The notes beneath the pieces are model-generated. The model saw only the letters and a list, made by a program, of their open reading frames with translations, was not told the DNA's origin and did not search any database. From positions 62,001 to 126,000 of the forward strand of contig NZ_WQMS01000016.1 in assembly GCF_009753715.1 (NCBI RefSeq): 64,000 bases of DNA, given 5' to 3'. This DNA is from Sphingomonas horti. Its GTDB lineage: Bacteria > Pseudomonadota > Alphaproteobacteria > Sphingomonadales > Sphingomonadaceae. Numbering within the stretch: the stretch's first letter is position 1; each line of letters starts with the position of its first letter. The position numbers and the translations under genes were made by a program. Positions 15,795 to 24,443 of this stretch are shown here, in pieces.

Positions 15795-16883
15795 ATGATC
15801 CGCTTCCTGATCGCCTTTTTCGCGCTGCTCGCCGTCCCCGCTCATGCCGAGCGGATCAAGGACCTGGGCTCGTTCGCGGGCGTCCGCCCGAACCAGCTGG
15901 TCGGTTACGGCATCGTGGTCGGCCTGGCCGGCACCGGCGACGACAATCTGGAATATACGGTCCAGTCGATGAAAGGCGTCGCCTCGCGGTTCGGGTTGAA
16001 CCTGCCGGCCGGCATCAATCCTGGCCTGAAGAACGCGGCGGCGGTGATGGTGACGGCGGAGTTGCCGGCCTTCGCGAAGCCCGGCCAGCGCATCGACGTG
16101 ACGGTGGCGGCGATCGGCAAGGCCAAGTCGCTGCGGGGCGGCAGCCTGCTGATGGTGCCCTTGCAGGGCGCGGACGGCCAGATCTATGCGATGGCGCAGG
16201 GTTCGCTGGCGGTCGGCGGCCTGGGCGCCGAAGGCGCCGACGGGTCCAAGGTGATCGTCAACGTGCCCTCCACCGGGCGCATCCCCGACGGCGCCACCGT
16301 CGAGCGTGCGGTCGACACCGGCTTCGCGACCAGCGAGGAGTTGCGCTTCAACCTGCAGAAGGCCGACTTCACCACGTCCGAGCGCGTCGCCCAGGCGATC
16401 AACGCCCGCCTCGGCGCCGGCACCGCGCGCACCATCGACGGCGTGTCGATCGGCATCAAGGCGCCGCAGGGCGCCGAGGTCCGCACTGCGCTGATGAGCG
16501 ACATCGAGAACCTGACCGTGGTGTCGGCCGAGCCGCCGGCGAAGGTGATCGTCAACGCCCGTACCGGCACCGTCGTCATCAACTCGGCGGTCCGCGTCGG
16601 GCCGGCGGCGGTGACGCACGGGCGCCTGACCGTCCGCATCGACGAGGCCCCGCGCGTGGTCCAGCCGCGGCCGCTGTCCAACGGCACCACTGCCGTCGAG
16701 CAGCAGAGCAATGTCGAGGTCGAGGAAAAGGCAAACCCGATGTTCATGCTCGCACCCGGGCCGAAGCTGGCCGACATCGTGAAAGCGGTGAACGGCATCG
16801 GCGCCAGCCCGGCCGACCTGGTCGCGATCCTCGAGGCGCTGAAGGAAGCAGGCGCCTTGAAAGCCGAGCTGATCGTGCTGTGA
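15795..16883 (+). CDS. flgI: flagellar P-ring protein FlgI
   Basis: A 362-residue P-ring subunit with a cleavable signal peptide (MIRFLIAFFALLAVPAHA). The mature part begins ERIKDLGSFAGVRPNQLVGYGIVVGL, a nearly invariant FlgI block, and ends with ADIVKAVNGIGASPADLVAILEALK. A GTG one codon upstream is an alternative start. It assembles in the periplasm with help of FlgA. Confidence 0.96.
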   Translation: MIRFLIAFFALLAVPAHAERIKDLGSFAGVRPNQLVGYGIVVGLAGTGDDNLEYTVQSMKGVASRFGLNLPAGINPGLKNAAAVMVTAELPAFAKPGQRIDVTVAAIGKAKSLRGGSLLMVPLQGADGQIYAMAQGSLAVGGLGAEGADGSKVIVNVPSTGRIPDGATVERAVDTGFATSEELRFNLQKADFTTSERVAQAINARLGAGTARTIDGVSIGIKAPQGAEVRTALMSDIENLTVVSAEPPAKVIVNARTGTVVINSAVRVGPAAVTHGRLTVRIDEAPRVVQPRPLSNGTTAVEQQSNVEVEEKANPMFMLAPGPKLADIVKAVNGIGASPADLVAILEALKEAGALKAELIVL

Positions 16884-17227
16884 GCGATCTTCCGCCCCTC
16901 ACGCCGCCGATCGTCGGCGGCCCCAGCGTCGCCGCCGACACCAGTCGGCTGGCGACAAAGGACAATCTGGCCAAGGCCGCCGCGCAGTTCGAGGCGGTGT
17001 TCATCAACCAGATGCTGAAGGCCGCGCGTGCCGCGAAGCTCGACGACGGGCTGTTCGACAGCGACGCGGTCGATCAGTTCCGCGACATGCAGGACGCTAA
17101 GCTTTCCGAAACCATCGCGCTTCATACCCCGATGGGGATCGGCAAGGCCCTGACCGAATTCCTGGCCCGCAACCGGCCTGACCTGAAGGGCGGGGACGCG
17201 AACGCGACAGGCGGAGAAGCGAAATGA
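16880..17227 (+). CDS. flgJ: rod-binding protein FlgJ, N-terminal domain only
   Basis: A 115-residue protein with the FlgJ rod-cap domain (AAAQFEAVFINQMLKAARAAKL ... FDSDAVDQFRDMQDAKLSETIA). The C-terminal muramidase domain of enterobacterial FlgJ is missing; the separate lytic transglycosylase at 7108-7956 probably replaces it. The start is a GTG that overlaps the flgI stop, and its own stop overlaps the flgK start. Confidence 0.88.
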   Translation: MSDLPPLTPPIVGGPSVAADTSRLATKDNLAKAAAQFEAVFINQMLKAARAAKLDDGLFDSDAVDQFRDMQDAKLSETIALHTPMGIGKALTEFLARNRPDLKGGDANATGGEAK

Positions 17228-18822
17228 GCGACCTGCTCTCGATCGGCTCGACCAGCGTGCGCGCCTATCAGACGGCGCTGAACGTCGTCGGCGAAAACAT
17301 CGCTAATGCGAGCACCAAGGGCTATGTCCGCCGCGAAGCGCAGCTGACCGAGATTTCGGGCGGCGCCGGCCGCTACATCCTGCTCTCCAACCTGACCGTC
17401 GGCAGCGGCGTTGCGGCGAACACGGTCGGCCGCAACTGGGACGCGTTCCGCGCCGCCGACATGCGCAACGCGACGGCGGAATCCGGCCGCACCGGCTCGA
17501 CGATCGTCTGGCTGGAGCGGATCGAGAACACGCTGAACACAGCCGGCATTTCGGCGGCGATGACCAAATTCTTCAACGCGGGCCAGGCGATCGCGGCCGA
17601 TCCGACCGGATCCGCCCCGCGCACCGGCTATCTCGATGCCGCCTATGGCGTGTCCGCGGCCTTTTTGACCAGCGCCGACGGGCTCGCCGCCATCGACGGC
17701 GACCTGCGCGCCTCGGCCAAGCTTGCGGTCGAGCAGCTGAATGGCCTCGCCGCCGGTCTGGTCGAGGCCAATGCCGGGCTCGTCAAGGCGCGCGACGGCA
17801 GCAACGAGCAGGCGCAGCTGCTGGACCAGCGCGACCGGCTGATCGACCAGATGAGTCAGCTCGCCTCGCTCAGCGTCACCACCGACGAGCGCGGCGTCGC
17901 GACGGTCAAGCTCAATGACGCGAGCGGGCCGACGATGGTCGCGGGCGTATCGAGCAGGCCGCTCGACGTCGCGTTCAACACGTCGGGCACGATGGCGCTG
18001 ACGCTGGATCCGAACGGCACGCCCGAGCCGGTGCCGCTGAAGGGCGGCTCGCTCGCCGGCTTCATGGAAGCCGCGAACCGCGTGTCCGACATGCGGCTGC
18101 AGCTCACTAACCTCGCCCAGTCCTTCGCGGACGGCGTCAACCAGGTCCAGGCGGGCGGCGTCGATCTCGACGGCCAGCCGGGCGCGGCGCTGTTCGACGC
18201 CAGCTCGGGCGACGGCAAGCTCGCCGTCAACACGCTCTCGGGCCGCCAGATTGCGGCGGCGCGTCCGTGGACGGTTGGTGCGACCGCGGGCAACGCCGGC
18301 GCGGCGACGCTCAGCATCCAGACCAACGGCACGCCGCTGGCTTCGACCCGCATCTCGATCAGCGGCGGCGTGCTGACCGCGACCGATCCGGTGACCAACA
18401 GCGTGATCGGCACCGCGCCCTATACGCCCGGCACGCCGGTCACATTGGCCGGCCTCGACATCACCGTGAACGGCAGCGCCGCCGACGGCGACAGCTTCAC
18501 GGTCGGCGCGACCAGGCCCGGTAGCCGCGACAACGGCAATCTCGCCGCGCTCGACGAGCTGCGCAAGAGCGGTCAGTTCGAAGCGACCTCGAACGAGATG
18601 GTCTCGTCGAACGCTTCCGCCCTATCGGCGAAACGCCAGGTGGCGGACGCGCAGAACGCGATCCTGGAAGGCGCGACCGCGGCGCGGGACGCCGTGACCG
18701 GCGTCAACCTGGACCAGGAAGCGGTCGACCTGATGCGCTTCCAGCAAGCCTATCAGGCGTCGAGCCGCATCATCCAGGTCTCGCGCGACATCTTCCAGTC
18801 GATCCTGGACGCGGTGAACTAA
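17224..18822 (+). CDS. flgK: hook-filament junction protein FlgK
   Basis: A 532-residue hook-associated protein 1. The N-terminus LSIGSTSVRAYQTALNVVGENIANASTKGYVRRE (residues 4-37) and the C-terminus GVNLDQEAVDLMRFQQAYQASSRIIQ are characteristic. It forms the first junction ring on the hook, and is a likely client of the FlgN-like chaperone. Translation is coupled to flgJ by ATGA. Confidence 0.95.
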   Translation: MSDLLSIGSTSVRAYQTALNVVGENIANASTKGYVRREAQLTEISGGAGRYILLSNLTVGSGVAANTVGRNWDAFRAADMRNATAESGRTGSTIVWLERIENTLNTAGISAAMTKFFNAGQAIAADPTGSAPRTGYLDAAYGVSAAFLTSADGLAAIDGDLRASAKLAVEQLNGLAAGLVEANAGLVKARDGSNEQAQLLDQRDRLIDQMSQLASLSVTTDERGVATVKLNDASGPTMVAGVSSRPLDVAFNTSGTMALTLDPNGTPEPVPLKGGSLAGFMEAANRVSDMRLQLTNLAQSFADGVNQVQAGGVDLDGQPGAALFDASSGDGKLAVNTLSGRQIAAARPWTVGATAGNAGAATLSIQTNGTPLASTRISISGGVLTATDPVTNSVIGTAPYTPGTPVTLAGLDITVNGSAADGDSFTVGATRPGSRDNGNLAALDELRKSGQFEATSNEMVSSNASALSAKRQVADAQNAILEGATAARDAVTGVNLDQEAVDLMRFQQAYQASSRIIQVSRDIFQSILDAVN

Positions 18823-18834
18823 GGGACGAGAGCC

Positions 18835-19761
18835 ATGAAGATCGGCACCGCCTATTTCTTCGACTCGCGCAATCGCCAGATGGGCGACCTGTCCGGGCTT
18901 GCCGCGAAGCTGCAGGAGCAGATCGCGACCGGAAAGCGCATCCTTGCGCCTTCCGACGATCCGATCGTCTCGGCGCGCCTCGCGCGCATGTCCGGTACCG
19001 CGGCCGACCAGAGCCAGTTCGCGAGCAACGTGAAGCTTGCCCAGGGCCTGCTCGGCCAGACCGACACCGCGCTGGAAAGCGTTTCGAACGACTTGCAGCG
19101 GGTCCAGGAACTGCTCATCCGCGCCGGAAGCGACACGCTGAACGACGACAATCGCGCCGCGCTCGCCGCCGAGCTCAAGTCGATCGCCGACAATCTCTAC
19201 GCCACCGCCAACACTACCGACGTGCGCGGCACCGCCCTGTTCGGCGGCAGCGGGGCCGGCCCGGCCTATACGCGCGCGGCCGACGGCACCGTGTCCTTCG
19301 CCGGCGAAGGCGAAGCGCCGCCGATACCGGTCGGCGAGGGCATCACCGTGCAAGCGACCGACAGCGGCCAGCGCATCTTCGGCGGCATCCAGGTGGGCGG
19401 CACCGCCAAGGACGTGTTCAAGATTGTCTCCGACCTTGCCGCGGCGCTGGACCTCGGCGGCAGCGCGACGCCGGCCGACCGCAAGCAGGCGCTCGCCGAT
19501 GCCAGCGACGGCCTCTCCCAGGCGATGCAGAACGTGACCACCGCGCGCGCCTCGATCGGCGCTCGCGGCGCACGGCTCGACATCCAGGCCGACAGCCTCG
19601 CCAAGGCAGCCAACAATTACGACATCGAGCGCGGCAATCTGGAAGGAGTCGACGTCCAGGCGGCGATCACCGATCTGCAGAAGACCATGCTCACGCTGCA
19701 GGCGACGCAGTCGAGCTTCACCATGCTCAGCCGCCTCAGCCTGTTCGACTATATCCGGTAG
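18835..19761 (+). CDS. flgL: hook-filament junction protein FlgL
   Basis: A 308-residue hook-associated protein 3 with flagellin-like ends: LQEQIATGKRILAPSDDPIVSARL at the start and GVDVQAAITDLQKTMLTLQATQSSF at the end. It links FlgK to the filament. It is the last gene of the flgB operon, followed by a GC-rich hairpin. Flagellin (fliC) itself is not in this window. Confidence 0.94.
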   Translation: MKIGTAYFFDSRNRQMGDLSGLAAKLQEQIATGKRILAPSDDPIVSARLARMSGTAADQSQFASNVKLAQGLLGQTDTALESVSNDLQRVQELLIRAGSDTLNDDNRAALAAELKSIADNLYATANTTDVRGTALFGGSGAGPAYTRAADGTVSFAGEGEAPPIPVGEGITVQATDSGQRIFGGIQVGGTAKDVFKIVSDLAAALDLGGSATPADRKQALADASDGLSQAMQNVTTARASIGARGARLDIQADSLAKAANNYDIERGNLEGVDVQAAITDLQKTMLTLQATQSSFTMLSRLSLFDYIR

Positions 19762-19767
19762 GCGCGT

Positions 19768-19792
19768 CCCTCTCCCGCGTCGCGGGGGAGGG
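19768..19792 (+). terminator. hairpin after flgL
   Basis: CCCTCTCCCGCG pairs with CGCGGGGGAGGG across one base, with a single G-T wobble. There is no clear T-run after it, so it may be a Rho-assisted end or a short member of the same GGGAGAGGG repeat type as 8021-8170. Confidence 0.5.
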
Positions 19793-19832
19793 AAATTCGA
19801 CGCCTTACCGGACCTTTAACCAACAATATTCC

Positions 19833-19859
19833 TCAAACTTCCAGCCCTGCTGCCGTCTT
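19833..19859 (+). promoter_or_regulatory. sigma-28-like promoter of motAB
   Basis: TCAAACTT, then 11 bases, then GCCGTCTT. Spacing and the GCCGT core agree with the flgM promoter (TAAAGGTT-N11-GCCGTTCA). It lies about 60 bases before motA. Motor genes are commonly FliA-dependent, which fits. The rest of the 157-base gap shows no gene. Confidence 0.5.
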
Positions 19860-19918
19860 AGGACTCGAGCGCGGGCGCATCCGCGAAGTTTTGTTTCTGG
19901 GGAGGCGGCGAAGGCCCG

Positions 19919-20782
19919 ATGTTTCCTGCGATCGGTCTTGTCGTCCTCCTGGTCATGGTGTTCGGCGGCTTTGCCTTTACCGGCGGCGCCCTCGGCCCTG
20001 TGCTTGAGGCACTTCCGCACGAAATGATCATCATCGGCGGCGCCGCGGTCGGCTCGCTGATCATCGGCAATTCGGGCAAGCAGCTGAAGGCGCTGGGCGC
20101 GGGCCTGGGCAAGGCGTTCAAGGGTCCGAGCTATACCAAGAAGGATTTCCTGGACGTCATCTTCCTGGTCTCGCGCTTGATGAAGATGCTGCGCGTCGAA
20201 GGCCCGATCGCGCTGGAGCCGCACGTCGAGGACCCGAAGTCGAGCGCGATCTTCGCCGAGTTTCCCAAGCTGTTGAAGGATACGACGTTGGTCCACCTGA
20301 TCGCAGACACGCTGCGGCTGGTCGTGGTCTCGTCGGGCACGCTGGATGTGCACGCGGTCGAGGAAGTCGTCGACAACAGCATCAAGACTCACCACCACGA
20401 GACGCTGCACCCGGCCAACCAGCTTCAGGGCCTGGCCGACGCGCTGCCGGCGCTCGGCATCGTCGCCGCCGTGCTGGGCGTGGTGAAGACGATGGGCTCG
20501 ATCGACAAGCCGCCTGCGATCCTGGGCGCGATGATCGGCTCGGCGCTGGTCGGCACCTTTCTGGGCGTGCTGCTCGCCTATGGCCTGGTCGGTCCGCTGG
20601 CGAGCCGGCTGAAGGCGGTGCTGGAGGAGGATGCCGCGATCTACCAGACGGTGAAGCAGATCATCATCGCGTCGCTGCACGGCCATCCGCAGCCTCTGGT
20701 CATCGAGGCGGCACGGTCCGGCATCGTCCATGCGAAGCAGCCGAGCTTCGCCGAAGTCTTCGACGGCCTGCGCGGCAAGTAA
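19919..20782 (+). CDS. motA: flagellar motor stator protein MotA
   Basis: A 287-residue four-span membrane protein. Family marks include ALPHEMIIIGGAAVGSLIIG, LPALGIVAAVLGVVKTMGSI with the conserved Pro of span 3, and the last span GTFLGVLLAYGLVGPL. MotA surrounds MotB and turns ion flow into torque against FliG. motB follows after one base. This is the full-length stator; the pair at 9361-10508 is a reduced second set. Confidence 0.95.
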   Translation: MFPAIGLVVLLVMVFGGFAFTGGALGPVLEALPHEMIIIGGAAVGSLIIGNSGKQLKALGAGLGKAFKGPSYTKKDFLDVIFLVSRLMKMLRVEGPIALEPHVEDPKSSAIFAEFPKLLKDTTLVHLIADTLRLVVVSSGTLDVHAVEEVVDNSIKTHHHETLHPANQLQGLADALPALGIVAAVLGVVKTMGSIDKPPAILGAMIGSALVGTFLGVLLAYGLVGPLASRLKAVLEEDAAIYQTVKQIIIASLHGHPQPLVIEAARSGIVHAKQPSFAEVFDGLRGK

Positions 20783-20783
20783 G

Positions 20784-21674
20784 ATGGCGAAGCGGATCAC
20801 CGTCCCGGCCCGTGCCGGCTCGAACGAGCCGCCGAAGATCATCGTCAAGAAGATCGTCGGCGACGACCATGGCGGCCATCACGGCGGCGCCTGGAAAGTC
20901 GCCTATGCCGATTTCGTGACCGCGATGATGGCGTTCTTCCTGCTGATGTGGCTGCTCGGCGCGACCACCGAGAAGCAGCGCAAGTCGATCGCCGACTATT
21001 TCTCGCCGACCCTGGTCGAGACCAAGCGGGAAAGCGCGGGCTCGAACGGCCTGCTCGGCGGGTCGTCGCTGATGGACAAGGACGCCTATCCGTTCAAGGC
21101 GGCGCAGACCGGCACCCGCGCGCTGACCGTTCCGCTGGACGCCACCGGCGGCGCCAAGGAAGGCCAGGGCAACAAGCTGCGCAACGAGGATGTCGAGAAT
21201 TTCAAGCGGCTGAGCCACCGGCTGCAAAGCCAGCTAGGCGCCGATCCGCGTTTCCGGAAGATCGCCAGCCATGTCCGCTTCACCCCCACTCGCGAGGGCC
21301 TGCGCATCGATCTGATCGACGATGCCGATTATTCGATGTTCGCGCTGGGCACGACTGCGCTGAATCCGGAAGCGGCCGATTTGATCGACACGGTCGCGAA
21401 GGGAATCTCGTCGATGCCGAACCAGGTTTCGATCCGCGGCCATACCGACAGCCTGGGCTATGGCGATCCGCGGTCGATGAACAACTGGATGCTGTCGAGC
21501 GGCCGCGCCGAAGCGACCCGGCGCCGGCTGGCAATGGGCAGCGTCCTGGAGCGCCGCTTCGAGCGGATCGAAGGCGTGGCCGACCGCGATCCCTATATCG
21601 AGAAGAACCCCGCCGATCCGCGCAACCGGCGCGTCTCGATCACCTTGCTCTACCGGGGCGTGCACCAGCAATAG
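20784..21674 (+). CDS. motB: flagellar motor stator protein MotB
   Basis: A 296-residue stator protein. The single N-terminal span (WKVAYADFVTAMMAFFLLMWLLG) carries the proton-binding Asp in YADF. The plug and linker follow, then an OmpA-like peptidoglycan-binding domain (QVSIRGHTDSLGYGD ... SSGRAEATRRRL). The YADFVTAMMAFF sequence is of the proton-type MotB. A His-rich stretch (DDHGGHHGG) precedes the span. Confidence 0.95.
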   Translation: MAKRITVPARAGSNEPPKIIVKKIVGDDHGGHHGGAWKVAYADFVTAMMAFFLLMWLLGATTEKQRKSIADYFSPTLVETKRESAGSNGLLGGSSLMDKDAYPFKAAQTGTRALTVPLDATGGAKEGQGNKLRNEDVENFKRLSHRLQSQLGADPRFRKIASHVRFTPTREGLRIDLIDDADYSMFALGTTALNPEAADLIDTVAKGISSMPNQVSIRGHTDSLGYGDPRSMNNWMLSSGRAEATRRRLAMGSVLERRFERIEGVADRDPYIEKNPADPRNRRVSITLLYRGVHQQ

Positions 21675-21684
21675 CCGATGGCAA

Positions 21685-21712
21685 GAGGCCGGAGCGTTGC
21701 CGCCCCGGCCTC
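21685..21712. terminator. hairpin between motB and a convergent gene
   Basis: GAGGCCGG pairs with CCGGCCTC around a 12-base loop, in the 82-base gap between two convergent genes. A second weaker pair (CCCCTC with GAGGGG) follows. No T-run is present on either strand. Confidence 0.4.
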
Positions 21713-21756
21713 CGTCCCCTCGTTACGCCACCGGAGGGGAAAGCTGTCGCTGCCGA

Positions 21757-22185
21757 TCAGCAGCGGTCGCCGCTGCGGTCGATCGCGCGTCCCGCCAGCG
21801 CCCCGACGCCCGCGCCGACGATCGCGCCCGCGGTGCCGTCGCCGTGACGGCCGACCGCGGCGTCGCCCAGCAAGCCGCCGACGATCGCGCCGAGGACCGT
21901 GCCGGTGGTGCCGCTGCCGCGGCAGCGATAGGCATAGCTGTGGCGGCCATAATAGCTGCGGTTGCCGTAATAGCCGTTGCCGTAGCGGTTCCCGTAGTAA
22001 CGGTTGCCGTAATAGCCGTTGCCGTAGCGGCTGTCGTAATAGCCGCGATTGCCGTTATAGCCGTTCCCGTAATGGCCGCGGCTGCTGTAGCCGCCATAGT
22101 ACTGGGCATTGGCGGGTGCGGCAGCGAACGCGCCGCCCGCGACGGTTGCTAGCGCCGCGCCGATCAGGCCGATCTTCTTCATCAT
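21757..22185 (-). CDS. exported glycine-zipper protein with Tyr/Gly/Asn repeats
   Basis: A 142-residue secreted protein. A signal peptide (MMKKIGLIGAALATVAGGAFA, cut near ANA-QYY) is followed by a low-complexity region of GYYGNR/YGNGYY units (about residues 28-80). Then comes a glycine-zipper 2TM-like segment (TGTVLGAIVGGLLGDAAVG and AGAIVGAGVGALAGRAIDR). Such domains insert in or span the outer membrane. Two cysteines (in YRCRG and at the last residue) could pair. The ATG at 22185 follows GGAG; a TTG at 22191 is less likely. The role is unknown; envelope stress or surface function is a guess. Confidence 0.75.
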   Translation of the reverse strand: MMKKIGLIGAALATVAGGAFAAAPANAQYYGGYSSRGHYGNGYNGNRGYYDSRYGNGYYGNRYYGNRYGNGYYGNRSYYGRHSYAYRCRGSGTTGTVLGAIVGGLLGDAAVGRHGDGTAGAIVGAGVGALAGRAIDRSGDRC

Positions 22186-22286
22186 CGTCAATCTCCTTCG
22201 TCAGCGGCGCCCCTGCGCCCTCACGTCGGAGATGGTTATGACCTGATTCGCTTGAGGGCAGGCTGAATGCCGATGTTAGCCGCGGT

Positions 22287-24014
22287 TCAGCTTGCCCGGA
22301 CATAGCTGCCGGGCGCTTCCTCGATCGCGGGGAGCTTGCCCGCGCCCGGCACGCGCGCGCCTTCGGCCGGCACCTTCTCCGCGCCCCGCGCCTCGATCCA
22401 GCCGATCCAGTCCGGCCACCAGCTGCCCTTGGTCTCGGTCGCGCCGGCGACGAATTCGTCGAGCGAGCCGACCGGCCTGTCGTTGGTCCAATATTGGTAT
22501 TTGCCGGTCGAGGGCGGGTTGACCACGCCCGCGATGTGACCGGAACCGGCGAGCACGAAGCGCACTGGCCCGTCGAAATGGTCGGTGATCTTCCACACGC
22601 TTTCGGCAGGCGCGATATGGTCTTCCCGCCCGGCCTGGACATAGGTCGGCGTCGTCACATCCCGTAGGTCGAGCGGCACGCCCAATACGGTCAGCGCATT
22701 GGGCACCACCAGCTTGTTGTCGCGGTAGAGGTCGGTCAGGTACGCCCGGTGCCATTTGGCCGGCAGGTTGGTCGTGTCGCCGTTCCAGTGCAGCAGGTCG
22801 AACGCGGGATAGTCGTTGCCGAGCAGGTAATTGCTGACGACATAGTTCCAGATCAGATCGCGCCCGCGCAGCAGGTTGAAGGTCGCGGCCATATAGCGGC
22901 CGTCGAAAAACCCGTCCGGCGCAAGACCTTCCAGCAGCTTCAGCTGCTCGTCGTCGACGAAGTTCTTCAGCTCCCCCGCATGGCTGAAATCGACCTGGGC
23001 GGTGAAGAAGGTCGCGCTCCTGACCTTGTCCGCCTCGCCGCGCCCGGCGAGCACCGCCAGCGTCGCGGCAAGCGTGGTTCCGGCGACGCAATAGCCGATC
23101 GCGTGCACCGACTTGACGTCCAGCGCTTCGCCGATGGTGTCGATCGCATCGATCTGGGCGGCGACATAATCGTCCCAGATCACGTCCTTCATCGAAGCGT
23201 CGGCCGATTTCCAGCTGACCATGAATACGCTGAGCCCCTGCTCGACCGCCCAGCGGATGAAGCTCTTTTCCGGATTCAGGTCGAGGATGTAGAAGCGGTT
23301 GATCCAGGGCGGGAAAATCACCAGCGGCGTCTCGAATACCTGGTCGGTCGTCGGCGCGTACTGGATCAGCTCGTAGAGCGGCGTGCGCTTCACCACCTTG
23401 CCGGGCGTGGTCGCGAGATTGCGTCCGACCTCGAACGCCCCTTGCCTTACATGGCTGAGCTGCCCCTGGCGAAGGTCGCGCAGCAGATGCTCCAGGCCCT
23501 TCAGCAGGTTTTCGCCGCCTGTCTCCAGCGTCCGCTTCATCACTTCCGGATTGGTCAGCACGAAGTTGGACGGACTCATCGCCTCGACCACCGTGCGCGT
23601 CGCGAAGCGCAGCCTCTCCTTCTGCGCCGCGTCCACGCCGTCCAGTAGATCGACGGACTTCAGCATGTGATCGGCGATCGTCAGATAGGTCTGGCGGATC
23701 AGGTCGTAGAGCGGATGCTGCCGCCATTCGGGCGCAGCGAAGCGCCTGTCCTTAGGGTCCGCGCCAGCCTCGCCCGGCGTCACGAATCGCTGCCACAGCT
23801 TCAGGCTGTCGGACCAGAAGTCCGTGGCCGCCCGGGTCAGCGCGGTCGAATCCATCATGTTGGGAAAGGCGGCAGGCGGCGGCGCCTCGGCCGCCTTCAT
23901 TGCCATCTCCACGCCGTGCTCGAGCATCAGCTGCTGCGCGCGGCCGATCACCCAGGTCCAGCGCTGCATGTCCTCCAGGCTCGGCGGGTGGGGGACGTCG
24001 GTCTGGTCGGCCAT
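22287..24014 (-). CDS. phaC: class I polyhydroxyalkanoate synthase
   Basis: A 575-residue PHA synthase that polymerises 3-hydroxyacyl-CoA into storage polyester. The lipase-like box GYCVAG gives the nucleophile Cys309. The catalytic Asp lies in VPLDLRDVTTP with the following QAGREDHIAP, and the His in GSGHIAGVVNPP. The N-terminal PhaC domain includes FPPWINRFYILDLNPEKS. phaA, phaB and phasin genes are not adjacent, so this is a stand-alone synthase. It is divergent from yacG, with a gap of about 94 bases. Confidence 0.94.
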   Translation of the reverse strand: MADQTDVPHPPSLEDMQRWTWVIGRAQQLMLEHGVEMAMKAAEAPPPAAFPNMMDSTALTRAATDFWSDSLKLWQRFVTPGEAGADPKDRRFAAPEWRQHPLYDLIRQTYLTIADHMLKSVDLLDGVDAAQKERLRFATRTVVEAMSPSNFVLTNPEVMKRTLETGGENLLKGLEHLLRDLRQGQLSHVRQGAFEVGRNLATTPGKVVKRTPLYELIQYAPTTDQVFETPLVIFPPWINRFYILDLNPEKSFIRWAVEQGLSVFMVSWKSADASMKDVIWDDYVAAQIDAIDTIGEALDVKSVHAIGYCVAGTTLAATLAVLAGRGEADKVRSATFFTAQVDFSHAGELKNFVDDEQLKLLEGLAPDGFFDGRYMAATFNLLRGRDLIWNYVVSNYLLGNDYPAFDLLHWNGDTTNLPAKWHRAYLTDLYRDNKLVVPNALTVLGVPLDLRDVTTPTYVQAGREDHIAPAESVWKITDHFDGPVRFVLAGSGHIAGVVNPPSTGKYQYWTNDRPVGSLDEFVAGATETKGSWWPDWIGWIEARGAEKVPAEGARVPGAGKLPAIEEAPGSYVRAS

Positions 24015-24108
24015 GATTCTCTCCCTGTCGCCATCAATCTAGGCGGAATGGCGAGCCGATCAAACGGAACGGCTTGAGCGCCGCCGCTCCCGGCCCCATC
24101 TCCCCGTC

Positions 24109-24288
24109 ATGGCGAAGAGCGACACCTGCCCGTTGTGCGGCAAGCCGACGGCTGCCGAGCACCAACCCTTCTGCAGCCGCGGCTGCAAGGATCGGGACCT
24201 GCTGAACTGGCTGGGCGAAGGTTATCGCGTGCCCGGCCCGCCCGCGCACGAGAACCCACTGGACAGCCGCGCAGACCCCTCGCTATAG
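24109..24288 (+). CDS. yacG: DNA gyrase inhibitor YacG (zinc protein)
   Basis: A 59-residue protein with the four zinc-binding cysteines C7, C10, C22 and C26 (CPLCG ... CSRGCKDRDLLNWL), diagnostic of YacG. In E. coli YacG binds GyrB and blocks DNA binding. Gene end and tRNA-Phe are 29 bases apart, so they may be co-transcribed. The protein is short, but the motif spacing makes the call firm. Confidence 0.88.
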   Translation: MAKSDTCPLCGKPTAAEHQPFCSRGCKDRDLLNWLGEGYRVPGPPAHENPLDSRADPSL

Positions 24289-24317
24289 GCCGCGCCTCGC
24301 TTGGCCTAAGCTCCCGT

Positions 24318-24393
24318 GCCCAGGTAGCTCAGTTGGTAGAGCATGCGACTGAAAATCGCAGTGTCGGTGGTTCGATTCCGCCCCTGGGCACCA
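24318..24393 (+). tRNA. tRNA-Phe (GAA)
   Basis: A 76-base cloverleaf with the acceptor GCCCAGG paired to CCTGGGC, discriminator A and an encoded CCA. The D-arm has AGCTCAGTTGGTAGAGC. The anticodon stem TGCGA/TCGCA holds the loop CTGAAAA with GAA at 24351-24353. The T-arm contains GGTTCGATTCC. All are normal for tRNA-Phe. Confidence 0.97.
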
Positions 24394-24443
24394 TCTCCTT
24401 CGCGTTCCGCGCGTTAGCGCCCCGGCCGGCGCCCCGGCGCTTG

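Noticed and set aside
21950-22080. Short regularly spaced repeats, considered as a CRISPR array
   Set aside because: The units are in-frame codons for Tyr/Gly/Asn/Arg of a secreted protein. They have no unique spacers and no cas genes nearby.
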